Shown: positions 1-7,265 of the stretch, in pieces
Numbering within the stretch: the stretch's first letter is position 1
Layout: every line of letters starts with the position of its first letter
NCBI GenBank assembly: GCA_002327985.1
Contig: DCVM01000055.1
Location: 1 to 20,108 of the forward strand
Direction of reading: 5' to 3'
Length of the DNA stretch: 20,108 bases
Origin: Syntrophaceae bacterium UBA2188
GTDB taxonomy: Bacteria > Desulfobacterota > BSN033 > UBA1163
Translations under genes and position numbers: made by a program
The notes under the pieces: generated by a model
Database searches by the model: none
The model's input: the letters and a program-made list of their open reading frames with translations, nothing else
What the model was told of the DNA's origin: nothing

Positions 1-110
1 TAAAATCCCTTTCGGATTGGAATCGAGGGATAAAACAGGCTCCCGGAGGAATCATCTTTTATCTTGAATTTCAATTGGAAAGCCCTTAAGATAAATTTAA
101 AAAATGCGGC

Positions 111-214
111 CGTGCCTGCACGCCGGAGTGCTTGGCTTCGCTGAAGCTTTTGTCTGTCAAAGACTAGCTCGGCGAGTTTGCTAACGCAAACAGGCGTTTC
201 GGCACGCAGGCGTG
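111..214 (+). repeat. Long imperfect inverted repeat in the dapL leader
   Basis: Bases 111-134 can pair with 191-214: 24 positions, of which 22 pair if G-U is allowed. The two failures are adjacent (120/205 and 121/204). The interior holds smaller hairpins: GCTTC/GAAGC at 135-147 and a perfect GTTTGC/GCAAAC at 176-191 with a TAAC loop (this one competes with the end of the long stem). All departures from perfect pairing are transitions, so this is either a decaying palindromic repeat or a structured 5' leader. It ends 44 nt before the dapL start codon. It does not match the lysine riboswitch core that I know. The function is unknown. Confidence 0.55.
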
Positions 215-258
215 TCCATGGTGCGTGTCCGTTATTCAAGGGAAGGAGAGAGAAAGCG

Positions 259-1425
259 ATGCGAATTGAGATGGCAAAAAGGATTGATCAAATTCCCCCT
301 TATCTTTTTGCAGAGATAGATAAGAAAAAAGAAGAGATGAGGAAAAAGGGAATAGACCTCATTGACCTGGGGATTGGAGATCCGGACCTCCCCACCCCCA
401 AACCCATTATTGAACGATTAAAAAAAGCAGCAGAAAACCCTAAAAACCACCGGTATCCTTCCTATGAAGGGATGATTGAATTCAGAACAGCAGTCTCTCA
501 ATGGTGCGAAAGGAGGTTCGGCCTCAAACTCAACCCCGAGACAGAGGTCCTTTCCCTAATCGGTTCCAAAGAAGGAATTGCCCACATCCCCTTAGCCTTT
601 GTCAACTCGGGAGATATCGTATTGGTCCCCAGCCCCGGCTATCCGGTTTATCGGGTCTCGACTCTTTTTGCCGGAGGCATCCCTTATTTTTTACCGCTCC
701 GTAAAGAAAACGGTTTCCTGCCGAACCTCTCGGATATTCCCAAGACCATAGCCCAAAGAGCAAAACTCCTATTCATCAACTATCCCAATAATCCGACTTC
801 CGCCATCGCAGAGAGGTCTTTTTTTGAACAGGTTGTGGCTTTTGCGAAGCGCTACCAGATCATCGTCTGCCATGATGCCGCCTATTCTGAAGTCGCTTTC
901 GATGGCTACCAACCTCCCAGTTTTTTGGACATGGAGGGAGCCAGGGACGTAGGAATTGAGTTTCACAGCCTCTCAAAAACCTTCAACATGACGGGATGGA
1001 GAATCGGGTTTGCAATAGGGCACTCTGAAATCATCTCTGGGTTGGGGAGAGTGAAAACGAATATTGATTCGGGCCTCTTTCAGGCGATCCAGGAAGCGGG
1101 TACAGAGGCCCTCCATCATCTCGACACTCCGCTTCCGGAAATCATCACCATTTATGAGAGACGAAGAGATGTGATGGTCAAAGGACTTCGGGAGATCGGG
1201 TTGGAAGTGGATCGACCGAAGGCTACCTTCTATCTCTGGATTCTGGTTCCAAAGGGATACACCTCTGCCCAATTCGCCGCCGTTTTATTAGAACAGGGGG
1301 GGATCGTTGCCACTCCAGGGAATGGTTTTGGAGAGGAGGGAGAAGGCTATATCCGAATGGCACTGACCGTCGATGAGACAAGATTAAATGAGGCGATCGA
1401 GCGACTCAAACGGATTAAGTTCTAA
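259..1425 (+). CDS. dapL: LL-diaminopimelate aminotransferase (DapL-type, fold-type I PLP enzyme)
   Basis: This probably converts tetrahydrodipicolinate plus glutamate directly to LL-diaminopimelate, the one-step DapL route to lysine and peptidoglycan, in the cytoplasm. The 388-residue length fits the family. The sequence has the N-terminal GIGDPDLPTP substrate loop (about 38-47), the YPNNPT cofactor motif (175-180), CHDAAYSEV with the Asp that contacts the pyridine nitrogen (D206), and SLSKTFNMTGWR with the Schiff-base lysine K240. I chose the ATG at 259 because GGAAGGAGAG lies just upstream and the protein begins like the family. An earlier in-frame TTG at 178 lies in the leader inverted repeat and has no such site. 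The downstream gene is separated by 443 nt of repeat-rich DNA, so dapL is probably transcribed on its own. Closely related class I aminotransferases (aspartate or alanine type) are the main alternative. Confidence 0.88.
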   Translation: MRIEMAKRIDQIPPYLFAEIDKKKEEMRKKGIDLIDLGIGDPDLPTPKPIIERLKKAAENPKNHRYPSYEGMIEFRTAVSQWCERRFGLKLNPETEVLSLIGSKEGIAHIPLAFVNSGDIVLVPSPGYPVYRVSTLFAGGIPYFLPLRKENGFLPNLSDIPKTIAQRAKLLFINYPNNPTSAIAERSFFEQVVAFAKRYQIIVCHDAAYSEVAFDGYQPPSFLDMEGARDVGIEFHSLSKTFNMTGWRIGFAIGHSEIISGLGRVKTNIDSGLFQAIQEAGTEALHHLDTPLPEIITIYERRRDVMVKGLREIGLEVDRPKATFYLWILVPKGYTSAQFAAVLLEQGGIVATPGNGFGEEGEGYIRMALTVDETRLNEAIERLKRIKF

Positions 1426-1485
1426 AGATTTCTTCTGTACCTGATTTTCGATAACGATAGCATCCCAATGATCAAAAAAATAATC

Positions 1486-1767
1486 CCCTCCCTCTTGGAG
1501 ACGGTGTCACAATGTGAAAACGAGAAGAAATGAAAGCCGATTCTCCATAAGTTTATAAATCGGCTAAGGGACGGAGAGGCGGCTGAGGGAGCTTTAGAGC
1601 GAAACCTTTTAGTGAATAAATTCTTAGTTTTGTTTACCATGCAAACATCATTTTCAACAATCAGGACTGTTACCCATCCCTTTCAAAGAATCGCCATTCT
1701 AAAGCTCCCAAAGCTAGCTCTCCGTCCCTCGGCCACCATGATGACACAGTCTCTTGATGGGGGAGGG
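1486..1767 (+). repeat. Long-stem structured element, copy 1 (E1)
   Basis: This element fills most of the gap between dapL and the next gene. Nested inverted arms are visible: CCCTCCC 1486-1492 with 1761-1767; 1498-1509 with 1742-1753 (11 of 12); 1567-1578 with 1718-1729 (12 of 12); and 1587-1598 with 1698-1709 (12 of 12). A further GCGA/TCGC pair (1599-1602 with 1691-1694) sits inside a 3-nt bulge. An extra perfect 8-bp hairpin lies in the left arm (1535-1542 with 1558-1565). The core motifs CTTTAGAGCG, AAACCTTT and ATCAGGAC recur in a second copy at 15672-15926, in opposite orientation. There is no coding sequence inside. It may be a MITE-like repeat or a structured RNA. Confidence 0.7.
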
Positions 1768-1802
1768 AAAGCCTACCGGCGTGAGTATAAATAGATTTAG
1801 TG

Positions 1803-1863
1803 TCCCCCTCCTCAGAATCCCCTCCCGCAAGGGGAGGTGAAAATTGGGGAGAAAAAGGAGGGT
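1803..1863 (+). repeat. Palindromic G/C-rich intergenic element carrying the CNNM gene's Shine-Dalgarno site
   Basis: An inner hairpin pairs 1821-1826 (CCTCCC) with 1832-1837 (GGGAGG) around a GCAAG loop. An outer 7-bp pairing joins CCCTCCT at 1806-1812 to AGGAGGG at 1856-1862. The outer right arm is the Shine-Dalgarno sequence of the gene starting at 1869, so folding would occlude the ribosome binding site. The general look (CCCCTCCC-GCAA-GGGGAGG) resembles dispersed palindromic repeats common in environmental bacteria. Confidence 0.5.
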
Positions 1864-1868
1864 ATGAA

Positions 1869-3185
1869 ATGCAAGAACTTTTTTTTGAGGCCTTTCTCAT
1901 TGCACTTCTCATCCTGTTAAATGGTTATCTGGCCGGGACAGAGATTGCCGTCGTCACGGCCAGAAAAAGTAACATCAAACAGCTCGCCGAAAGTGGCAAT
2001 AAAAGTGCAAAGATATTTCTAAGGTTGAAAGAAGAACCGGATCGATTCCTGGCCACCATCCAGATTGGAATCACCACCGTCGGTGTCCTTGCTTCAGCAG
2101 TCGGAGGGGCTGCAGCCGTGAAGGTCATTAAACCTGCCCTTCAAGCAGTTCCCATTAAAGTCATTTCTATTGCCGCGGAACCTATTTCTATCGGGATCGT
2201 TGTGGTCATCATCACCTACTTTTCGGTGATTTTTGGTGAACTCGTACCCAAGTCCATTGCCTTGATGCACCCTGAGACCATTGGCCTCTGGACAGCAAGG
2301 ACCATTGATTCCTTTTCGAAAATCAACGCCATCTTCGTCAAGCTGCTCACCTTCAGCACCTCTCTCGTACTCAGGCCCTTTGGAAGGAAACCCTTTACGG
2401 AACGAGCCTATGTTACCGAAGAAGAGGTAAAACTCTTAATAAAAGAAGGAGGCAAACACGGCGTCTTTGAACCCGCGGAAGAAAAAATCCTTCAGAACGT
2501 TTTCGAATTCACGGACATGTCCGTGAAAGAAGTGATGGTTCCCGACACACAGATGGTGGCGGTTCAAATCGATCGCTCACCTCGAGAAGTGCTTTCCATC
2601 ATCGAAGAAGAACAGTTCTCCCGATATCCGGTCTTCGGAAGAGAACTGAATGACATCAGAGGAATCCTCAATGCCAAAGATTTCCTCACGACCTTTGGGA
2701 AAACGGGACAAGTGGATATCCGAAAGATCATCCGTCCGCCCTTCTTTGTCCCCGAGACGATGAAGATCAGCCTTCTCTTACGGGAGATGCAAAAAAAGAG
2801 AATTCATATGGCCTTGGTGGTGGATGAGTACGGCGGGGTGGCGGGGCTGGTCACCATGGAAGATCTGGTTGAAGAAATTCTCGGAGAGATCAGAGATGAG
2901 CATGATGTCGAAAGTCCAGTGATCCAACTCTCGGATGGAACCATGCTGATCGATGCATCGATCAGTCTCAAGGATTTAAAAGAAGATTATCATGTTTCTC
3001 TTCCCGAATCACCTGAATATGAAACGCTTGGAGGATTCTTGATGACGACCTTACAAAAGATTCCCCAGGCTGGCGATAGGGTAGAAATTGAAGAGAAGCG
3101 GATAAAAATTGTGGAAATGGTGGGACAGAGAATTTCAAAAGTAAAATTAGAAAAACTACCCGAACCCACTCCAGAAGAAGCATAG
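1869..3185 (+). CDS. CNNM/HlyC-CorC family membrane protein with CBS pair
   Basis: This is a 438-residue inner-membrane protein of the DUF21-CBS-CorC_HlyC architecture. The family is linked to Mg2+/Co2+ or other divalent cation efflux and resistance, and is often misannotated as hemolysin. The N-terminal DUF21 part (about 1-190) has an opening hydrophobic helix, the NGYLAGTEIAVVTARKS segment, and FGELVPKSIAL with the conserved E-x-x-P-K typical of CNNM proteins. A CBS pair follows (about 205-335), including FSRYPVF and HMALVVDEYGG. The C-terminal CorC_HlyC domain (about 350-430) includes YETLGGFL. The ATG at 1869 has AAGGAGGG six bases upstream. The reading frame extends further upstream without a comparable site. 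The amidohydrolase gene begins 25 nt downstream, suggesting co-transcription. The transported ion cannot be told from sequence. Confidence 0.9.
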   Translation: MQELFFEAFLIALLILLNGYLAGTEIAVVTARKSNIKQLAESGNKSAKIFLRLKEEPDRFLATIQIGITTVGVLASAVGGAAAVKVIKPALQAVPIKVISIAAEPISIGIVVVIITYFSVIFGELVPKSIALMHPETIGLWTARTIDSFSKINAIFVKLLTFSTSLVLRPFGRKPFTERAYVTEEEVKLLIKEGGKHGVFEPAEEKILQNVFEFTDMSVKEVMVPDTQMVAVQIDRSPREVLSIIEEEQFSRYPVFGRELNDIRGILNAKDFLTTFGKTGQVDIRKIIRPPFFVPETMKISLLLREMQKKRIHMALVVDEYGGVAGLVTMEDLVEEILGEIRDEHDVESPVIQLSDGTMLIDASISLKDLKEDYHVSLPESPEYETLGGFLMTTLQKIPQAGDRVEIEEKRIKIVEMVGQRISKVKLEKLPEPTPEEA

Positions 3186-3210
3186 CTGACTGGGTTCATA
3201 AGGTGTGGGT

Positions 3211-4809
3211 ATGTCTTCATGGTTGATTCGAGGTGCACGGGTCATCGATGGTTCTAATAAAGAGCCCTTTCGGGGAGATATTGCCATTGAGAATGGAGTC
3301 ATCATAGAGGTCTCCCCCTCCATAAAAGGCGTAGGAAAAGCGGTTATTGAAGCGGATGGACTCGTTGCCTCGCCAGGTTTTATTGATATCCACTCCCATA
3401 CCGATCTCACCATTTTTAAACACCCCCTTGCCGAAAGCAAGGCCTTGCAAGGAGTGACGACCGAGGTCATCGGCAATTGTGGAATCGGTGCCTTTCCCGT
3501 AAATCATGAACGAGGGGCTGTCCTGATCGACTACTTGAAAATGCATGGATTTAATCTACCTTCCGATGGGTTAAGTTGGAGTCATTTCACCCAATATGCA
3601 GACCAGGTGGACCGCATCGGGCTCGGACTCAATTTAGCTCCACTGGTGGCCCACGGGGCGCTCCGCATCGCCATCTTAGGAACAGAGGATCGTATTCCCA
3701 GTCAACAAGAACTTGAAAGGATGAAGTACCTCTTGACCGATTCCCTCGAGCAGGGGGCCTGGGGACTTTCCACAGGCTTGATCTATCCCCCGGGAAGTTT
3801 TGCGAAGACAGAAGAACTGCTGGAACTCGCTAAAATCGTAGCCCGCTATGGAACCCTCTACGCCAGTCACATTCGAGGCGAAGGGGAAACACTCATGGAC
3901 GCCCTGGACGAAGCCATTTGTATCGGAAAAGAGAGTAAGGCCCGAGTGGAAGTCTCTCATTTAAAAGCAATAGGGAAAGACAATTGGGGCCTAGGAAAAG
4001 AAGCCCTTTTAAAATTAGAAAAAGCGCGTCAGGCCGGGGTGGATATTGCTGCCGATCAATATCCTTATGAAGCAACAAGCACTTCTTTGACCGCCCTGGT
4101 CCCCCAATGGGCTCATGCAGGTGGTGCCCGTAAACTTCTACAGACGCTCGCTTCCCCTGAGACCACAGAACGATTTCAGACGGAGATTCTACGTGAAATC
4201 AATAAACGAGGCGGGCCGAGCCGGATTGTCATTGCTGGAATAGATTCGGCAAAGAATATGGAGCTCTCCGGAAAAAATGTTGACCAGATCGCTCAACGCT
4301 GGAACTGCACACCCGAAAGAGCGGTGATGCGACTTCTCCTTGAGGAAAAGGCCGTTGTGGGAGCGGTCTATTTTTCATTATCGGATGAAGAGGTGGCTGT
4401 TATCCTCTCCAGTGATCAGGTGTCGGTCGGTTCGGATGGCATGGGAATGAAGGCAGAGGAAGATTTTGGAAAATCAACCCATCCTCGTTCCTATGGGACT
4501 TTTCCCAGAATACTGGGTGTCTATGTAAGGGAAAAAGGAATCCTCTCCATGGCAAAAGCCATTCATAAAATGACAGGACTGGTTGCTGGCCGGGTGGGTT
4601 TAAAAAACCGCGGCCTCATCAAACCAGGGTTTACGGCTGATTTGGTATTGTTCGATCCCCTTACGATTCAAGACCGATCGACCTTTGATCAGCCCCATCA
4701 ATACGCTACCGGTGTGGTCTACACATGGGTGAATGGTTGCCCAACTGTTCGACAGGGAATCATTACAGGGAATACTCCGGGAAAGGTCTTGCGGAAAAGA
4801 GGGGTTTGA
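3211..4809 (+). CDS. N-acyl-D-amino-acid deacylase-like amidohydrolase
   Basis: This is a 532-residue cytoplasmic metal-dependent hydrolase of the D-aminoacylase branch of the amidohydrolase superfamily, expected to release D-amino acids from N-acyl-D-amino acids. It shows the early metal motif GFIDIHSHTD (H61, H63) and TEVIGNCGIG, whose Cys90 corresponds to the zinc-ligand cysteine of this branch. It also has YASHIRGEG and VEVSHLKAIG with the later histidines, VSVGSDGMGM with the catalytic Asp, and the diagnostic HPRSYGTFPRILG. The C-terminal small beta domain ends in GFTADLVLFD. ATG 3211 follows AAGGTG at about 5 nt. A GTG two codons earlier overlaps that site and is less likely. It lies between a CNNM protein and a permease. 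The exact acyl-amino acid is unknown, and related dihydropyrimidinase-like activities are possible. Confidence 0.85.
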   Translation: MSSWLIRGARVIDGSNKEPFRGDIAIENGVIIEVSPSIKGVGKAVIEADGLVASPGFIDIHSHTDLTIFKHPLAESKALQGVTTEVIGNCGIGAFPVNHERGAVLIDYLKMHGFNLPSDGLSWSHFTQYADQVDRIGLGLNLAPLVAHGALRIAILGTEDRIPSQQELERMKYLLTDSLEQGAWGLSTGLIYPPGSFAKTEELLELAKIVARYGTLYASHIRGEGETLMDALDEAICIGKESKARVEVSHLKAIGKDNWGLGKEALLKLEKARQAGVDIAADQYPYEATSTSLTALVPQWAHAGGARKLLQTLASPETTERFQTEILREINKRGGPSRIVIAGIDSAKNMELSGKNVDQIAQRWNCTPERAVMRLLLEEKAVVGAVYFSLSDEEVAVILSSDQVSVGSDGMGMKAEEDFGKSTHPRSYGTFPRILGVYVREKGILSMAKAIHKMTGLVAGRVGLKNRGLIKPGFTADLVLFDPLTIQDRSTFDQPHQYATGVVYTWVNGCPTVRQGIITGNTPGKVLRKRGV

Positions 4810-4851
4810 CCCTATTCATAAAAGCTTGTTGGGCAAAAGGAGGATAGCCCG

Positions 4852-6162
4852 ATGGGAACAGAAGGGGGATTCAATGTATGGTGGGGCTTATTGGGTCTTT
4901 TACCCCTTGTGGTTTATGTCATTCTCGTTTTCTGGGATATGGATCCTCTTCCAGCCACAGCAATTTGTGTCTTGATTGGAGCGATCCTGACGCACCAAAG
5001 CCTCATCTCTTTTGCTGAGGTCTTGGCCAAGGCCATGGGTTCTTTTCTGGCATTAGTCGGTTTGATTATCATGCTTGGTCGTGGCTTGGGAGAAGTCCTG
5101 ACCGAAACCAAGGTGAGTCACACCCTTATCCATAAGATTATTTTTGGAATTGGGATCAATACTGAAAAGAAGGCAATGCTTGGAATCATGCTGTCCTGTC
5201 TGGTGGTCATCGGCCTCCTGGGAACTATGGCGGGAGGGAATGCTATTCTTGCTCCGATCGTCTTACCCATTGCCGCTTCAGTGGGGCTGTCACGGAGTAC
5301 GGTGGCTGTCATCTTTCAAGCCGTGGGAGAGGAAGCTTTGATCCTCGGACCTTTCACACCCCCGGTCATTACGCTTCTCGGTTTAACCAAAATTGGCTAT
5401 GGCGAGATGCTATTATTTGTGGCAGGGCCTATTGCTCTCATCACCTTTGCCGCAACCTGGTTGATGCTCCAGAGGATCCAACGGCGAACCAAAGAAATCC
5501 ACCCTTATGAACGCTTAGAGGATGTGGAACGGTTTATCCCAACCCGCCAGAGCAAGCGAGCAACGAACGCCTTTATCGCCCTCTTCCTTGCAGCCGTTAT
5601 TTACGGGATCATCGTCAAGGCCGCAACCTCTTATGTGATCATTGTCATGCTGGGACTGGCCGTGATGACGGGCTTGGTGGGTGGGTTAAAGTTTGGTCAT
5701 ATTCTAAAACTGATCGTGAAGGGGATGGCTGGCAATGTCGGGCTTTTCTTTCTCTTCGTAATCCTTGAACCCTTTATCAATTTTATAGAGCTGGCCGGAG
5801 GGTTTAAAGCCCTGACCGTCATTCTCAAACCCTTGGTCGACCTCGGCGGAAAAACAGCCATCGTTTTCCTTGGGGGGCTCATCGGGGCCTTCGGTATTTC
5901 AGGGGCCACGGTAGCAGAGCTCAAAATGCTCCACTCCATGTTTGACCCACTATTGAGCAAGCTGAGTGTCTCTATGCTGGCATGGTCAGTGGCGCTGATC
6001 GTCGCAACCCGAGTGACCAATTTCATTTACCCGGGTGCCAACATGTTCAGTTCCTTGGGGTTTGCAGAGACGAAAGATATCAAATCGATGTTAAAAAACG
6101 GTTGGGTCGTCGCTACTTGCCAAATCCTCTTCCTGGCCATCTACAGCTTAATTTTTGCATGA
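4852..6162 (+). CDS. Ion-transporter-superfamily permease (NhaC/GntP/YuiF-like)
   Basis: This is a 436-residue polytopic inner-membrane protein with roughly eleven to twelve hydrophobic segments and a charged cytoplasmic loop near the middle (RIQRRTKEIHPYERLEDVER). Two Gly-rich re-entrant-like stretches, MAGGNAILAPIVLPIAAS and GAFGISGATVAELK, occupy equivalent places in the two halves. That fits the inverted-repeat fold of the IT superfamily (NhaC, GntP, CitM and amino-acid permeases such as YuiF). ATG 4852 has AAAAGGAGGA upstream. The gene starts 42 nt after the deacylase gene, so uptake of an N-acyl amino acid, or export of a product, is a reasonable inference. The substrate and the coupling ion cannot be read from the sequence, and I assign no symbol. 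Confidence 0.75.
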   Translation: MGTEGGFNVWWGLLGLLPLVVYVILVFWDMDPLPATAICVLIGAILTHQSLISFAEVLAKAMGSFLALVGLIIMLGRGLGEVLTETKVSHTLIHKIIFGIGINTEKKAMLGIMLSCLVVIGLLGTMAGGNAILAPIVLPIAASVGLSRSTVAVIFQAVGEEALILGPFTPPVITLLGLTKIGYGEMLLFVAGPIALITFAATWLMLQRIQRRTKEIHPYERLEDVERFIPTRQSKRATNAFIALFLAAVIYGIIVKAATSYVIIVMLGLAVMTGLVGGLKFGHILKLIVKGMAGNVGLFFLFVILEPFINFIELAGGFKALTVILKPLVDLGGKTAIVFLGGLIGAFGISGATVAELKMLHSMFDPLLSKLSVSMLAWSVALIVATRVTNFIYPGANMFSSLGFAETKDIKSMLKNGWVVATCQILFLAIYSLIFA

Positions 6163-6196
6163 AGAAGGATTTCAGAAACGGGACAAAGACATATTT

Positions 6197-6220
6197 AGGA
6201 GATGTAGCACCGTCTCCTTT
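6197..6220 (+). terminator. Possible intrinsic terminator after the permease gene
   Basis: AGGAGATG (6197-6204) pairs with CGTCTCCT (6211-6218), with one T-G pair and a 6-nt loop, followed by a poor T-rich run (TTTCTT). It lies between the convergent permease and zinc-ribbon genes. The weak U-tract keeps confidence low. Confidence 0.35.
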
Positions 6221-6254
6221 CTTGACATAGACGATAAGGCTTTGAGGCGAAAAT

Positions 6255-6428
6255 TTAGTTTGCAAAATCTGGACTTATCCGTATTGCCTTTTTTTCCGGA
6301 TCAGCGAGGTCGAGTTTAATGATTCTTCGGCAATGAGGACATTGTATAAACTCTTTGGTCTGAAGGCCCATCATGCTCAGTTTGAATTTCTTCTCACAAT
6401 GCGGACATAAAGCGTCAATATCGAGCAT
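6255..6428 (-). CDS. Small zinc-ribbon protein (57 aa)
   Basis: This short gene encodes 57 residues beginning MLDIDALCPHCEKKF. Two CPHC knuckles (C8/C11 and C30/C33), 18 residues apart, make a classic zinc ribbon. The second is followed by a basic patch (RRIIKLD). The start codon is preceded by GAGAAAGGAAAG, a good ribosome binding site, and a separate promoter candidate lies about 70 nt further up. It is the last gene of the minus-strand small-gene series and converges on the permease gene. The fold prediction is firm from the cysteine spacing. The role is unknown: a nucleic-acid or protein-interaction module is typical for such proteins but not shown. Confidence 0.72.
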   Translation of the reverse strand: MLDIDALCPHCEKKFKLSMMGLQTKEFIQCPHCRRIIKLDLADPEKKAIRISPDFAN

Positions 6429-6495
6429 AGGCTTTCCTTTCTCTAAGATCTAAAAAAGAGGTGGCAAATTTCTGACTCCGTTTACTCCATTAGAA

Positions 6496-6524
6496 ATAAT
6501 ACCCAATTCAGTTTCGAGTCACAA
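6496..6524 (-). promoter_or_regulatory. Candidate sigma70 promoter for the zinc-ribbon gene
   Basis: On the minus strand a -35 TTGTGA (6524-6519) and a -10 TATTAT (6501-6496, one mismatch to TATAAT) are separated by exactly 17 bp. They point at the 57-aa zinc-ribbon gene starting at 6428 and lie in the 118-nt gap after the preceding gene. Confidence 0.42.
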
Positions 6525-6546
6525 CGACTGGAATGTCTAACGGGGT

Positions 6547-6738
6547 TTATTCTTTGGGTTTTTCCTTAACCTCGTCTTCTACCAAAGGCAGGAATAGGGA
6601 TTCAATGTTGTTTGGATTGACAAACATTGATTGGAATCCATCCTGGGTTCCCAAAATGACGGTGCGGGGATCAACGCTCTTAACAGTAAAAATTTTTCCA
6701 CTTTCTATGTTTTTGAACAGGTCACCTGCTTTGATCAT
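6547..6738 (-). CDS. Small conserved-looking hypothetical protein (63 aa)
   Basis: This encodes a 63-residue soluble protein starting MIKAGDLFKNIESGKIFTV, with alternating hydrophobic residues suggesting a small beta-rich (SH3-like or barrel) body (about 1-50). The tail is acidic and lysine-rich (DEVKEKPKE). GAGAAAGGAAATACC precedes the ATG at suitable spacing. It starts 27 nt after the 86-aa gene and is probably in the RRM-gene transcript. I do not recognise the family. The pattern of a short turn-rich domain containing SGKIFTVKSVDPRTVIL could suit a ligand- or nucleic-acid-binding barrel, but that is speculation. Confidence 0.65.
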   Translation of the reverse strand: MIKAGDLFKNIESGKIFTVKSVDPRTVILGTQDGFQSMFVNPNNIESLFLPLVEDEVKEKPKE

Positions 6739-6765
6739 GGTATTTCCTTTCTCCCTCTTTTCACA

Positions 6766-7026
6766 TTAAAACGCTCTTGCGCGAGGCCTCCATGGTTTGA
6801 CCTTCTCGGGGTCGCTTTTCTTAACGGAAAAACGATCCGATTTCTTGTTGGGTGTCAATTTTGATTTCTCCTTGTAAAGGCTTTCCAGCCTTTCCTCTTG
6901 ATGTCCTGTCAGCACCTGGTTTTTATCAAAGTCTGCCGATGCAGTTTTGAGAAAAAGGTCTTCAGCCTTCGTTAATGCGTACTGGTTTAACCCTGACATC
7001 ACCCATTCAAGCCTTGCTTTATTCAT
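6766..7026 (-). CDS. Small basic hypothetical protein (86 aa)
   Basis: This is an 86-residue, lysine/arginine-rich, probably helical protein. The segment EWVMSGLNQYALTKAEDLFL, then LTGHQEERLESLYKEKSKL, has the look of a short helix-turn-helix pair ending in a basic tail (about 58-86, PNKKSDRF and KPWRPRARAF). GAAGGAGC stands 8 nt before the ATG. It begins 21 nt after the CxxC-protein gene, so the two are probably co-transcribed. The family is not recognised. A basic tail beside an RRM gene is compatible with RNA or ribosome association, which is an inference only. Confidence 0.65.
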   Translation of the reverse strand: MNKARLEWVMSGLNQYALTKAEDLFLKTASADFDKNQVLTGHQEERLESLYKEKSKLTPNKKSDRFSVKKSDPEKVKPWRPRARAF

Positions 7027-7047
7027 ATATTTGCTCCTTCGATATCT

Positions 7048-7215
7048 CTATTTACTGAAACAATCTGTACAAAAGAGTTTTTTATCATTCGGCGGGGGAA
7101 CTTGGGTAACCACTTCCTTTCCGCAACCCGAACATAAAACTTTATAAAACTTGGGGCGCCTTTGATGGCTTGGTTTCGGCCCACGATGATTTACACGCCT
7201 TCTCCGCTGTACCAC
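7048..7215 (-). CDS. Small CxxC-x17-CxxC zinc-binding protein with arginine-rich N-terminus (55 aa)
   Basis: This short frame lies directly downstream (50 nt) of the RRM gene. The residues from about 22 to the end (KFYKVLCSGCGKEVVTQV and KLFCTDCFSK) form the CxxC-CGKE...FC-x2-C zinc module found in many small bacterial proteins, with C28/C31 and C49/C52 as the putative zinc ligands. The first 20 residues are strongly basic (VVQRRRRVNHRGPKPSHQRR). The start is uncertain: GTG 7215 follows an in-frame stop and has AGAGGT about 6 nt upstream, and no ATG is available. It probably works with the neighbouring RNA-binding protein, since such modules often sit beside RRM genes, but the function is unproven. 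Confidence 0.68.
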   Translation of the reverse strand: MVQRRRRVNHRGPKPSHQRRPKFYKVLCSGCGKEVVTQVPPPNDKKLFCTDCFSK

Positions 7216-7265
7216 TGGTCAACCTCTTTTCTGCTGTCTGATTGAACGGCTTGAAGGAAACAGGA

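Noticed and set aside
1..89. End of a gene at the left edge on the plus strand (open frames ending at TGA about 65-67 or TAA 87-89)
   Set aside because: Only 21-28 codons are visible in two frames with no recognisable motif, so neither can be preferred. An 18-codon minus-strand frame at 1-55 is no better.
111..214. Lysine riboswitch before dapL
   Set aside because: The conserved L-box core and five-way junction arrangement could not be recognised, and the element is shorter than that class.
178..258. Upstream extension of dapL starting at TTG 178
   Set aside because: It lies in the structured inverted repeat, lacks a ribosome site, and the 27 extra residues do not resemble the family; ATG 259 has GGAAGGAGAG and a family-like start.
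1612..1794. 60-aa plus-strand frame inside element E1
   Set aside because: It covers the loop and right arm of the inverted repeat and has no ribosome site, so it is a by-product of the repeat.
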